Shown piece by piece: positions 1 through 7,953 of a stretch of 64,000 nucleotides of DNA (the first letter of the stretch is position 1; every line of letters begins with the position of its first letter). The DNA is from CAVQEK01 sp963711495. Lineage in GTDB: Bacteria > Bacteroidota > Bacteroidia > Cytophagales > Cyclobacteriaceae. The stretch is taken from assembly GCA_963711495.1 (NCBI GenBank), contig CAVQEK010000004.1, positions 1,054,001 through 1,118,000 of the forward strand, in the 5' to 3' direction. The position numbers and the translations under genes were made by a program. Below the pieces are notes generated by a model, which saw nothing but the letters and a program-made list of their open reading frames with translations, was not told where the DNA came from and made no database searches.

Positions 1-512
1 GAGCTGATAAGTTTCAGTTGGTCAGTTTACCCTATGGCAATGGTCAGTATAATATGTCTATCGTGCTACCGAACCAAGGAGAGTCGCTCAATGATGTGAT
101 TGGCAATCTGAACCAGCAGCAATTTGACGATTATCTGTCCAATGCAGATTCGATAACGACCGGTATTTACTTGCCAAAGTTCAAAATGGAATTCAAAACA
201 TTGTTAAACGATGTGCTGAGTGATATGGGGATGGGCATTGCATTCTCTGATAATGCCGATTTTTCCAATTTGTTCGACCAATCACTTGCCTTAAAGATTA
301 GCCGCGTTTTGCATCAGACTTTTCTTGAAGTAAACGAAAAAGAGACTGAAGCCGCCGCAGCAACTATCGTGGAGATTGTCGTGACTTCTGCTGGCCCTGA
401 TCATTCTTTTATAGAATTCAACAGGCCATTTGCATTTTTCATTTCAGAAAAACATTCCAACGCCATATTATTTGCGGGTAAGCTATTCAACCCTGGAAGT
501 TTGTCACAGTAA
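1..512 (+). CDS. Serpin, C-terminal part (truncated by window edge)
   Basis: This is the carboxy-terminal part of a serine protease inhibitor of the serpin family; its reading frame is open from base 3, so the start lies outside the window. Serpins trap target proteases by inserting their cleaved reactive-centre loop into a beta sheet. The hinge before that loop reads EKETEAAAAT, close to the inhibitory consensus with Thr at P14 and small residues at P12-P9, though P15 is Glu rather than Gly. The conserved C-terminal FNRPFAFFI and NAILFAGKLFNP segments are present. A second serpin follows 113 bp downstream, so these are tandem paralogues. I infer a working inhibitor, probably exported like its neighbour, but the signal region is not visible. 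Confidence 0.9.
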   Translation, partial: ADKFQLVSLPYGNGQYNMSIVLPNQGESLNDVIGNLNQQQFDDYLSNADSITTGIYLPKFKMEFKTLLNDVLSDMGMGIAFSDNADFSNLFDQSLALKISRVLHQTFLEVNEKETEAAAATIVEIVVTSAGPDHSFIEFNRPFAFFISEKHSNAILFAGKLFNPGSLSQ

Positions 513-625
513 TCCTATGACTTTAACCGTCAAGTCGTGGCTTTCCATTGTTTATACGATTTTTCTTCGCTAAATTGGAGGATACAATGGCCAAATAAAG
601 TCATTGATTATTCGGTCGGAAGCAT

Positions 626-1879
626 ATGGGAAAGATTTACAAGTTGGAATTGAGCAGATTAAGACTTTTTGCGCTCGTCTTGTTGACGGGAGCGCTTTTA
701 ATGTCCTGTGAAAAAAATTCTCCCGAACCCGGAAATAATAATCCAGCCCTGCGCAAGTTAAACCCGCTCGAAAAGGAACTTATCAGGAACAACAACAATT
801 TTGCCCTTGATTTGCTTCAATCTGTTACCAAAAGTGAACCTCAGGAAAATATTTTCATCTCTCCTTTCAGCGTTGGCATGGCGCTGGGAATGACTTACAA
901 TGGTTCAGGTGGTGAAACCCAGCAAGAGATCAAGCATACTTTGGGGATTTCGTTGTTTGACCAGAACGAACTGGATAAAACCTTCAATGAATTGATGAGC
1001 ACCCTGCAGGTCATGGATCAAAAAGTGGATCTGGATTTTGCCAATTCCATGTGGTTTTCAGATGGTTTAAAGATCAATGAACCTTCCCGGTCGAAGATCA
1101 TGGCTTATTATGACGCTGAAGTGAAAGAACTTAGATTTGGACACGAATCATCAGCGCACTATATCAATAAATGGGTGAACCTGAAAACTTTGGGTAAAAT
1201 ACCACAATTGGTAGATTCTATTCCGGCCAGGGACCAAATTGATATCATTAATGCCGTTTACTTTCAGGCGTCATGGTTACAACCTTTTGATGCAAATCTC
1301 ACAACAAAAGAAAAATTTAATCTGGGAAATGGTAAATCTGTTGATGTCCCCGTCATGCACGGCATCAATTTGGCCGTTCGTTATTTTACAGACAATGACC
1401 TCACTTATTTAGAGCTTCCCTTCGGCAAAGGTCAATTCAGACTGGTGTTATTAATGCCCAACAATAAAATGACCCCGGAAATATTGGTCCAGAAATTGGA
1501 TGCATCGTCTTTTGCTGACCTGGTGAAAAATGCCGATAGTACCAATTTAAATGTTGGCATACCCAGGTTCAATATTGAATTCAAAGACAACTTGTCAACA
1601 GCCCTGCAAAGTTTGGGCGTACATAAGGCATTCTCTGTGGACGCCGATTTTAAAAATCTTTTCCCGAATGATCCCAAAATTTACGTGTCAGCCATCGACC
1701 ATCAAGCAGTAATTCAGATTGATGAAAAAGGAATGGATCCTGTCTTTTTAAATTCGTCTACACTGGATGTCGAAAAACTTCCTTTTGATGTGACCTTTAA
1801 TCGGCCTTTTGTATTTTTTATTCGGGAAAATCACACCAATGCAATATTGTTTTCGGGTATATTAAGGAATCCCGCCTGA
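626..1879 (+). CDS. Serpin lipoprotein with degenerate hinge
   Basis: A full-length serpin of 417 residues. The N-terminus is a lipoprotein signal with a hydrophobic core and lipobox LLMSC, predicting lipidation at Cys28 and anchoring in the envelope. The serpin signatures near the C-terminus (FNRPFVFFI, NAILFSGILRNP) are intact. The region aligned with the hinge reads DEKGMDPVFLNSST around residues 366-379: P15 Gly is kept, but P14 is Met and the run of small residues is replaced by Asp, Pro, Val and Phe. Such a hinge inserts poorly in known serpins, so this copy may be non-inhibitory or act as a substrate or binding protein. The preceding gene is a tandem paralogue with a near-consensus hinge. 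Confidence 0.92.
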   Translation: MGKIYKLELSRLRLFALVLLTGALLMSCEKNSPEPGNNNPALRKLNPLEKELIRNNNNFALDLLQSVTKSEPQENIFISPFSVGMALGMTYNGSGGETQQEIKHTLGISLFDQNELDKTFNELMSTLQVMDQKVDLDFANSMWFSDGLKINEPSRSKIMAYYDAEVKELRFGHESSAHYINKWVNLKTLGKIPQLVDSIPARDQIDIINAVYFQASWLQPFDANLTTKEKFNLGNGKSVDVPVMHGINLAVRYFTDNDLTYLELPFGKGQFRLVLLMPNNKMTPEILVQKLDASSFADLVKNADSTNLNVGIPRFNIEFKDNLSTALQSLGVHKAFSVDADFKNLFPNDPKIYVSAIDHQAVIQIDEKGMDPVFLNSSTLDVEKLPFDVTFNRPFVFFIRENHTNAILFSGILRNPA

Positions 1880-1987
1880 ACCTAAACACCGGCCAGGATT
1901 TCCATAAGCTGGAAGAAAATCAGTTTTGCATTGTGGCGAATCACAATTGCTGTTATCTTGCCGTAAACCATAATCATCGCAAGTGCA

Positions 1988-3496
1988 ATGAAAGTTTTCA
2001 AAGCCGATCAAATCCGCAATGCTGATCAATATACCATAGATCGTGAACCAATCAAATCGATAGATCTGATGGAGCGGGCTGCCAGCGCTTTCACCGACTG
2101 GTTTGTTGGGCATTATGATAAAAAACGTCCGGTGAATGTTTTTTGTGGTACGGGAAACAATGGCGGTGACGGTATGGCCATTTCTCGAATGCTGCTGGTG
2201 AAAGGCTGGGAGGTGGAAACCTATGTGGTCAGGAAGTCCGGTAAGCAATCAGATGATTTCAAAATTAATTTTTTGAAACTTGGAGAAGTGATAGAAGTCC
2301 GGTCGATTGAATATGGGCAGGACATGAAAGAAGTGCGAATTAGCAATTCTGATATCATCATTGATGCCATTTTTGGTTCGGGTTTGACGAGGCCTGTTGA
2401 AGGCATTTATGCTGAAGTAATCGATTTAATCAATCAATCTGGGGCCGAAGTGGTATCGGTTGATATTCCCTCCGGATTGTTTTGTGATGATCATTCCACA
2501 GGTAATGCCATTGTTGAGGCAGATCAGGTGGTTTCCTTTCAATTGCCTAAAATGGCATTTCTGTTGCCTGAAAATAGTCATTATGTTAAAAGCTGGACTT
2601 TAGCCGATATTGGGCTTTCAAAAGAATTCATCCTTCAAGAACCCTCAGATTTTGAGTATGTCGAACGGTCTTTGGTAAAAAAGATGCTCAAAACCAGGGA
2701 CAAATTTTCTCACAAAACCAACTATGGACGGGTCTTATTAATTACGGGCTCACGAGGGAAAATGGGGGCTTCCGTGCTATCTGCCAAAGCATGTTTACGT
2801 ATTGGGGCGGGGTTGGTCACCGTGCATGCACCGATATGTGGTTATCAAATTCTTCAGACTGCTGTACCGGAAGCCATGGTCTCGGTGGATTTCGGAGAAA
2901 TAAATATTACGTCTGCACCAGAAGTTGAGCAGTATTCTACCATAGGAATTGGCCCTGGGATCGGACAGCATTTCGACACTTTTGAGGTCTTGTCACAAGT
3001 AATATCGAATGCCAGGTCTCCGATGGTTATCGATGCAGATGCCATAAACATTATCGCCCAGGAACGTGATTTTATGAAAATGTTACCTCAGGGTTCCATT
3101 CTGACGCCTCATCCCGGAGAGTTTAAACGGATTGTCGGCTTTTGGGAAGATGATTATGACCGGCTGGAACAGCAAATGGCATATTCCAAAGATTTTGGCA
3201 TCTATATTGTCTTAAAAGGGGCCCATACTTCTGTTTCAACACCGGATGGGAAAGTGTATTTCAATTCTACAGGCAATCCGGGCATGGCCACCGGCGGGTC
3301 CGGAGATGTGCTCACCGGCATCATTACAGGATTACTTGCACAACATTATCAACCGCTCGAGGCGAGTGTATTAGGGGTATATATTCACGGCCTGGCTGGA
3401 GATTTAGCCAGTTTATCCCTTGGAGAAGAATCTATGATCGCATCAGATATTATTGACTATTTACCGCGAGCCTACCAGAAATTGAAAATGGATTGA
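1988..3496 (+). CDS. nnr: Bifunctional NAD(P)H-hydrate epimerase / ADP-dependent dehydratase
   Basis: Repairs hydrated NADH and NADPH. The N-terminal YjeF_N domain epimerises the S and R hydrates, and the C-terminal ribokinase-like domain dehydrates the S form using ADP. Seen: the epimerase motif CGTGNNGGDGM at about residues 53-63, a DIPSGL motif near 160, TPHPGEF in the dehydratase domain, and the nucleotide-site GMATGGSGDVLTG at about 432-444. The total length of 502 residues fits the fused enzyme. The ATG at 1988 starts directly on the conserved MKVFKADQIRNAD segment. It is flanked by a serpin and convergent lpxA and looks like a single-gene transcription unit ending in TGA. Confidence 0.96.
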   Translation: MKVFKADQIRNADQYTIDREPIKSIDLMERAASAFTDWFVGHYDKKRPVNVFCGTGNNGGDGMAISRMLLVKGWEVETYVVRKSGKQSDDFKINFLKLGEVIEVRSIEYGQDMKEVRISNSDIIIDAIFGSGLTRPVEGIYAEVIDLINQSGAEVVSVDIPSGLFCDDHSTGNAIVEADQVVSFQLPKMAFLLPENSHYVKSWTLADIGLSKEFILQEPSDFEYVERSLVKKMLKTRDKFSHKTNYGRVLLITGSRGKMGASVLSAKACLRIGAGLVTVHAPICGYQILQTAVPEAMVSVDFGEINITSAPEVEQYSTIGIGPGIGQHFDTFEVLSQVISNARSPMVIDADAINIIAQERDFMKMLPQGSILTPHPGEFKRIVGFWEDDYDRLEQQMAYSKDFGIYIVLKGAHTSVSTPDGKVYFNSTGNPGMATGGSGDVLTGIITGLLAQHYQPLEASVLGVYIHGLAGDLASLSLGEESMIASDIIDYLPRAYQKLKMD

Positions 3497-3539
3497 CAAT
3501 AAATGTTCGGATTGATTCAGCCAGGAATTATCCGACAAA

Positions 3540-4328
3540 TCAGGAGAAAATACTTCGGATCACACCGCGGGATGAATCACGAATAAATTCCACAATGATG
3601 TTCCGTTCGGTAGTTGGTTCAAAATTGGCTTTTACATAATCAAGGGCCTGGCTGATATTCATATTTTTTTGGTAGATCACCCGGTAAATATCCCGGATCT
3701 CATTGATCTTTTCTACGGGGTATCCACGCCTTTGCAATCCTACCACGTTTAGTCCCATATATGCCAGCGGTTCTCTTCCGGCTGTGACAAACGGAGGCAC
3801 ATCCTTTACTACCCGACTCAATCCACCGACAATGGCATGAGTGCCAATTCTGGAAAACTGGTGTATACCACTCAACCCACTAATGATGGCCCAGTCGTCA
3901 ACGATCACTTCACCAGCCATACCGACACTATTGCCTAAAATACAGTGATTTCCCAGTAAACAGTCGTGGCCAATATGAGCATTGGCCATCAACAAACAAT
4001 CAGACCCCACCACCGTACGTCCTTTGGACTTCGTGCCCCGGTTCACGGTGACGCCTTCCCGGATTACAGTATTATTTCCAATTTCTGCTGTAGAATCTTC
4101 TCCGGCAAATTTCAGGTCTTGTGGTATTCCGGCGATGACAGCATTGGGAAAAATTTGACAATTATCCCCAATTCTGGACCCTGACAGAATGGTCGCGTTG
4201 TAAGCGATTCTTGCACCGTTGCCGATTTCAACATTTTCTTCGATCACAGAAAATGCATCAATTCTTACATTTTTACCAATACGGGCTTCAGGATGAATTT
4301 CTGCTTTGGGGGAAATAATATTGTCCAT
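3540..4328 (-). CDS. lpxA: Acyl-ACP--UDP-N-acetylglucosamine O-acyltransferase
   Basis: First enzyme of lipid A synthesis: transfers a 3-hydroxyacyl chain from ACP to UDP-GlcNAc in the cytoplasm. The protein is a left-handed beta helix, visible as repeated hexapeptides (for example IGKNVRI, IGNGARI, IGDNCQI), followed by an alpha-helical C-terminus. The catalytic His lies in AHIGHDC at residue 121 with the start chosen here. I chose the ATG at 4328 because it gives 262 residues, the same length as E. coli LpxA, and begins at the first helix coil; the reading frame also extends upstream to a TTG at 4367. It converges with nnr. No other lpx gene is in the window. Confidence 0.95.
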   Translation of the reverse strand: MDNIISPKAEIHPEARIGKNVRIDAFSVIEENVEIGNGARIAYNATILSGSRIGDNCQIFPNAVIAGIPQDLKFAGEDSTAEIGNNTVIREGVTVNRGTKSKGRTVVGSDCLLMANAHIGHDCLLGNHCILGNSVGMAGEVIVDDWAIISGLSGIHQFSRIGTHAIVGGLSRVVKDVPPFVTAGREPLAYMGLNVVGLQRRGYPVEKINEIRDIYRVIYQKNMNISQALDYVKANFEPTTERNIIVEFIRDSSRGVIRSIFS

Positions 4329-4620
4329 TGGGGTATACGCTTCAACATTGAAAATTACAATCACCAATTCAGTTCAATCATATTTTGATTTGTAAAATTT
4401 ATTACAAATGGGACTGGAATTTTTGGTAATTCGGGATTCTCTGGTCAATTGACTCCAAAAATAAACTGACCTGATGGCGGCAGACCAGTCATTGATTCCG
4501 GGCGCAATTTGCAATAATTATCCAAATTTCTCTAATGCAGTTAGTCCATGAACTTACATGACGTCAATCTGTCCAACGCATTGCTCTAAATGAAAAGGTA
4601 ATTTAAATGGATGGGAATTA
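4329..4620. other. Intergenic region without recognised feature
   Basis: About 290 bp between the start of lpxA and the stop of the glycosyltransferase upstream on the same strand. It should contain the lpxA promoter, but I find no clear TAnnTTTG box on the minus strand and no strong hairpin. Short open frames here are not convincing. Confidence 0.5.
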
Positions 4621-5625
4621 TTATGCTTTTTTGACCCTTGCAGTTTCCTTTTCAGGAGAAAAACCAATTTTATCCAGCAACAAGTAATTGGAATCCCTGG
4701 CGATATTTCCAAGGGTATGCATTTCTGCCAGGAAACCCGCAAGAAAAAGCTGAACACCGATGATAATGGCAACCAATGCAAGATAAAATAATGGCTGGTC
4801 AACCACATCCCGCACTTTAAGCTGGTAATGTAATTTATAGATCTTCTCCCCGATCAAAAAGATGGTGATCACCATTCCGAATAGAAAAGACAGTGTTCCC
4901 AGTGTGCCAAAAAAATGCATGGGCCGCCGCTTGAATTTACTGACAAAGGAAATCGACAGCAGGTCAAGGAAACCAAAAATAAATCTTTCCAGACCATATT
5001 TCGTCTTCCCATATTTCCGTGGTTGATGCTGCACTGTTTTTTCCCCAATCCTAGCAAAACCATTCCACTTGCAAATTACAGGAATGTAACGGTGCATTTC
5101 ACCGTAAACGTCAATATTTTTGATCACCAGATTTCGATATGCTTTCAATCCGCAATTGAAGTCGTGTAATTTGATTCCCGAGATTTTTCGGGTCACAAAA
5201 TTGAAGAATTTGGAAGGAATGGTCTTTCCAATGGGATCGTGACGCTTTTTCTTCCAACCAGATACCAGGTCGTATTTTTCTTCGATGACCATGCGATAAA
5301 GGTCGGGAATTTCATCCGGACTGTCCTGCAAATCAGCATCCATGGTAATGACGACAGATCCCACAGCATATTTGAAACCAGTGTTCAGCGCAGCCGATTT
5401 CCCATGGTTTCGTACAAAACGCAAACCTTTGACATCAGGATTTTCTCTGGAAATATCCTCAATTTTTTCCCATGAATGATCTGTGCTTCCATCATCCACC
5501 AAAATCACTTCATAATGAAAGCCGTGCGTTTGCATCACACGGCTTATCCAATTACATAATTCGGGCAATGATTCCTCTTCGTTAAAAAGCGGAATGACTA
5601 CCGAAATATCTTTTTTATCTGTCAT
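4621..5625 (-). CDS. GT2 family glycosyltransferase, GtrB/DPM1-like with two membrane helices
   Basis: A polyprenyl-phosphate sugar transferase-like protein of 334 residues. The GT-A catalytic domain starts at SVVIPLFNEEESLPEL, has the nucleotide-binding LVDDGSTD and the DxD-type DADLQDSP motif near residue 97, and is followed by two C-terminal hydrophobic helices at about 235-260 and 280-305, as in GtrB-type enzymes. It probably transfers a sugar from a nucleotide donor to undecaprenyl phosphate on the inner face of the membrane, but donor and acceptor cannot be read from the sequence. It lies 3 bp downstream of a DUF4199 gene and is the last gene of the run starting at the BatA-like gene. 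Confidence 0.88.
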   Translation of the reverse strand: MTDKKDISVVIPLFNEEESLPELCNWISRVMQTHGFHYEVILVDDGSTDHSWEKIEDISRENPDVKGLRFVRNHGKSAALNTGFKYAVGSVVITMDADLQDSPDEIPDLYRMVIEEKYDLVSGWKKKRHDPIGKTIPSKFFNFVTRKISGIKLHDFNCGLKAYRNLVIKNIDVYGEMHRYIPVICKWNGFARIGEKTVQHQPRKYGKTKYGLERFIFGFLDLLSISFVSKFKRRPMHFFGTLGTLSFLFGMVITIFLIGEKIYKLHYQLKVRDVVDQPLFYLALVAIIIGVQLFLAGFLAEMHTLGNIARDSNYLLLDKIGFSPEKETARVKKA

Positions 5626-5628
5626 TAA

Positions 5629-6147
5629 TTATATCTGAACTTGAGGGTTTGTTTTTTTAGTAAACAAAGAAATGATCAATGAAATAATGAAACCTGCAAT
5701 TAACAATCCGACAATTATCCATACCAAAATCATGGGAGGAGTCATGAATTTTCCAGTAATTTTCATGGCCTGGTCGATCTGTTCATCGCTCATCCCTTTT
5801 TGTTGCATTTTTTCCATGGCCTGATCTTTGATGGTTTGCAACATAGAGTTGTCAATGAATTTGATATAAATAAACGTAAACACGCCATTCAATACGCCTC
5901 CTACCAAACTGATGATCATGCCAATTCCAAGTCCCTGACCGACAGACATATAACCATCGCCGCCTTTTTTATAAGCGCTGTGGGCTAAAATGATCCCCGC
6001 CAGCAAGATGAGATAACTAACCCAGCCAAGTGCCTGGTTTCCTACCAGTCCGGCTAAACTCAGTATGAGACTGTAAACGATTAAAACAAGTCCGGTGATC
6101 AATCCGTATCGGAGACCAATTTGACTTACGGTAGCTTTTTCTTCCAT
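5629..6147 (-). CDS. DUF4199 family membrane protein (copy 2)
   Basis: Small integral membrane protein of 172 residues with four hydrophobic helices. Its pattern (GLRYGLITG start, a second helix, GLGIGMIISLVGGVLNGVFTFIY, a charged soluble segment rich in Met and Gln, and a C-terminal helix before a basic tail) matches the DUF4199 family of Bacteroidota. The function is unknown. It overlaps the preceding paralogue by 22 bp, so the two are probably translationally coupled, and it sits 3 bp before the GT2 gene. Confidence 0.8.
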   Translation of the reverse strand: MEEKATVSQIGLRYGLITGLVLIVYSLILSLAGLVGNQALGWVSYLILLAGIILAHSAYKKGGDGYMSVGQGLGIGMIISLVGGVLNGVFTFIYIKFIDNSMLQTIKDQAMEKMQQKGMSDEQIDQAMKITGKFMTPPMILVWIIVGLLIAGFIISLIISLFTKKTNPQVQI

Positions 6148-6671
6148 GGTGATGTATTTGGTGTTCTAAAAATTACAGAAATAATTATTGTTAAAAATAG
6201 GCCAATTATTGAATTTTTCAAAAAATCATCCAGTGCCAGATCGAAAGGTGATGTATTTCGGACACCCTCCAAAGCAGCTTGAAATGTCTTTTCATTAAAC
6301 GTATTCTGGATGGTGTTTTTGTTGGTCTCGATCAACTGAACGCGTTCCTGAATATACGATTTTAACAACTGCGGATCAATGAATTTCACCATAATCCAGA
6401 CAAAAAGGCCAGAGAGCAAAGCTATGGTTAAATAATTGATCATTCCAATACTCATGCCCTGCCAGAAATGAAATTCTCTATTATTATAAACATCTTTGAA
6501 CTCTTTCATACTAAATATGAGGAATATCAAGATGATCACCACGTCAAGCAGTTTGCTGCTGAGCAATGGGTTTTCACGTAAATAATAAAACCCGAGAAAA
6601 GAAGCTATGGCAATGATGCTTCCAATCAGGCCATATTTTAAGGCTACGTAAATAAGCGGGGACTTCTGCAT
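6126..6671 (-). CDS. DUF4199 family membrane protein (copy 1)
   Basis: Integral membrane protein of 181 residues with the same layout as the next gene: a KYGLIGSIIAIASF first helix, a FWQGMSIGMINYL helix, a charged linker, and a last helix near IIGLFLTIIISVIF. I place it in DUF4199 by the shared topology and KYGL and QGMSIGM motifs; sequence similarity to its neighbour is modest. The function is unknown. It starts 9 bp after the dihydroorotase-like gene and overlaps its paralogue by 22 bp, so it is part of one operon. Confidence 0.75.
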   Translation of the reverse strand: MQKSPLIYVALKYGLIGSIIAIASFLGFYYLRENPLLSSKLLDVVIILIFLIFSMKEFKDVYNNREFHFWQGMSIGMINYLTIALLSGLFVWIMVKFIDPQLLKSYIQERVQLIETNKNTIQNTFNEKTFQAALEGVRNTSPFDLALDDFLKNSIIGLFLTIIISVIFRTPNTSPWKKKLP

Positions 6672-6680
6672 GGAGCGGTT

Positions 6681-7952
6681 TTACTTTTTATCATCAAAAA
6701 AGGACCTGCCGTTGTTCACCACACCAAGCACCTTGCCTTTAAGTTTTTTTCCTAATAATGGAGAATTCCTGGATTTGGAGTAATTTGTCTGCTCATTATA
6801 TACCCACTCTTTGGTGGGATCGAACAATGTGAGATCAGCTTTTTCACCTTCCTTGATCACCGGAACAGGCAACCCCAATAACTTTCGGGGATTTATCGTA
6901 AATTTTGGCAAATATTCCTTGAAATCGCCTTTTTCACTAATCTGGTTTATAATCGGATAAAATGTTTGTAAACCCAGCATACCGAAATCTGCCTGATCGA
7001 ATTCCAGGTTTTTACTTTCTTCATCCTGCGGACTGTGCGCACTAACTATCACATCCACCGTACCATCCTCGATGCCTTTAAGCAGTGCATTGATATCGGA
7101 AGGTTCGCGCAACGGTGGATTCACTTTAAAATTAGTATCATAATCGGCTACGGCGGATTCATCCCAAAACAAATTGTAAATGGCCACCTGACACGATACA
7201 TTTAATCCTTTATTTTTGGCTTTTTTAATTTGCTTCAAAGATTCGGAAGTCGATATGTTGGCAAAATGTAAATTGCCTCCGGCATAATTTAAGAGTTGCA
7301 GGTCCCGGCGTACCATTACTTCTTCTGCCAATTTAGGCATGCCTTTCATTCCCAGAATCGTACTGTAAGTCCCTTCATTCATCGTGCCGAATGCCGTGAG
7401 GTATTTGTCCTCTGCAAAATTGATAAGTAGTCCATCGAATTTCCGTAAATAAAGCAGTGTCTTTAATAGAATATCAGTATTCCATACAGGATATTCTCCA
7501 TCGGTAAAAGCCACCGCCCCGGCATTATTCATATCGATCATTTCTGTTAGCTCTTCACCATGACATGCCTTGGTAATAGCGCCATATGGGTAGATCTGGG
7601 TCGTTGAAAAGCTATTGATCGATTTCAAATAGCTCACTTCATTTTTTGACTCAATGGCTGGCAATGTATTCGGAATAAGCGCAACGCCGGTAAATCCACC
7701 AGCTGATGCCGCCCTGGCACCGCTCTTGAGGTCCTCTTTGTGTTCTTTGCCAGGATCATTGAAGTTTGCCCACATATCGAACCATCCGATAGAAGCTTTC
7801 AGGTTTTTACTTTCAATTACTTTATTGGCTTCGTGATCGGTATTATCTATATTTTTAATAATACCCGCTTCAGAAATGAAAATATTTTTCTTTTTAAGAT
7901 GATGGGGAGACTGTGTGTCTATGATCTGAACATTTTTGATCAGGATGCTCAT
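6681..7952 (-). CDS. Dihydroorotase-like protein lacking metal ligands (probable pseudoenzyme)
   Basis: Member of the amidohydrolase family of pyrimidine biosynthesis (pyrC family), 423 residues. The overall fold is recognisable from SGARAASAGGFTGVALIPNT, MNEGTYSTILGMKGMP and the C-terminal KADLTLFDPTKEW. The metal site is gone: the usual DxHxHxR-(D/E)PG strand reads DMWANFNDPG; the HxED motif reads FAED; the second RxHxxHxST-type His is Asn in HFANIST; and the TDHAPH Asp is replaced in VSAHSPQD. This is the pattern of non-catalytic PyrX-type companions that support aspartate transcarbamoylase in other bacteria. I infer a structural or regulatory role; a catalytic dihydroorotase should lie elsewhere in the genome. 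It starts 1 bp after the BatA-like gene. Confidence 0.88.
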   Translation of the reverse strand: MSILIKNVQIIDTQSPHHLKKKNIFISEAGIIKNIDNTDHEANKVIESKNLKASIGWFDMWANFNDPGKEHKEDLKSGARAASAGGFTGVALIPNTLPAIESKNEVSYLKSINSFSTTQIYPYGAITKACHGEELTEMIDMNNAGAVAFTDGEYPVWNTDILLKTLLYLRKFDGLLINFAEDKYLTAFGTMNEGTYSTILGMKGMPKLAEEVMVRRDLQLLNYAGGNLHFANISTSESLKQIKKAKNKGLNVSCQVAIYNLFWDESAVADYDTNFKVNPPLREPSDINALLKGIEDGTVDVIVSAHSPQDEESKNLEFDQADFGMLGLQTFYPIINQISEKGDFKEYLPKFTINPRKLLGLPVPVIKEGEKADLTLFDPTKEWVYNEQTNYSKSRNSPLLGKKLKGKVLGVVNNGRSFFDDKK

Positions 7953-7953
7953 G

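Noticed and set aside
1862..2248. 128-codon frame antisense to nnr
   Set aside because: Fully explained as the complement of a conserved gene; no own motifs.
4554..4808. 84-codon frame overlapping the 3' end of the GT2 gene on the same strand
   Set aside because: Out of frame with a conserved gene and without any family pattern.
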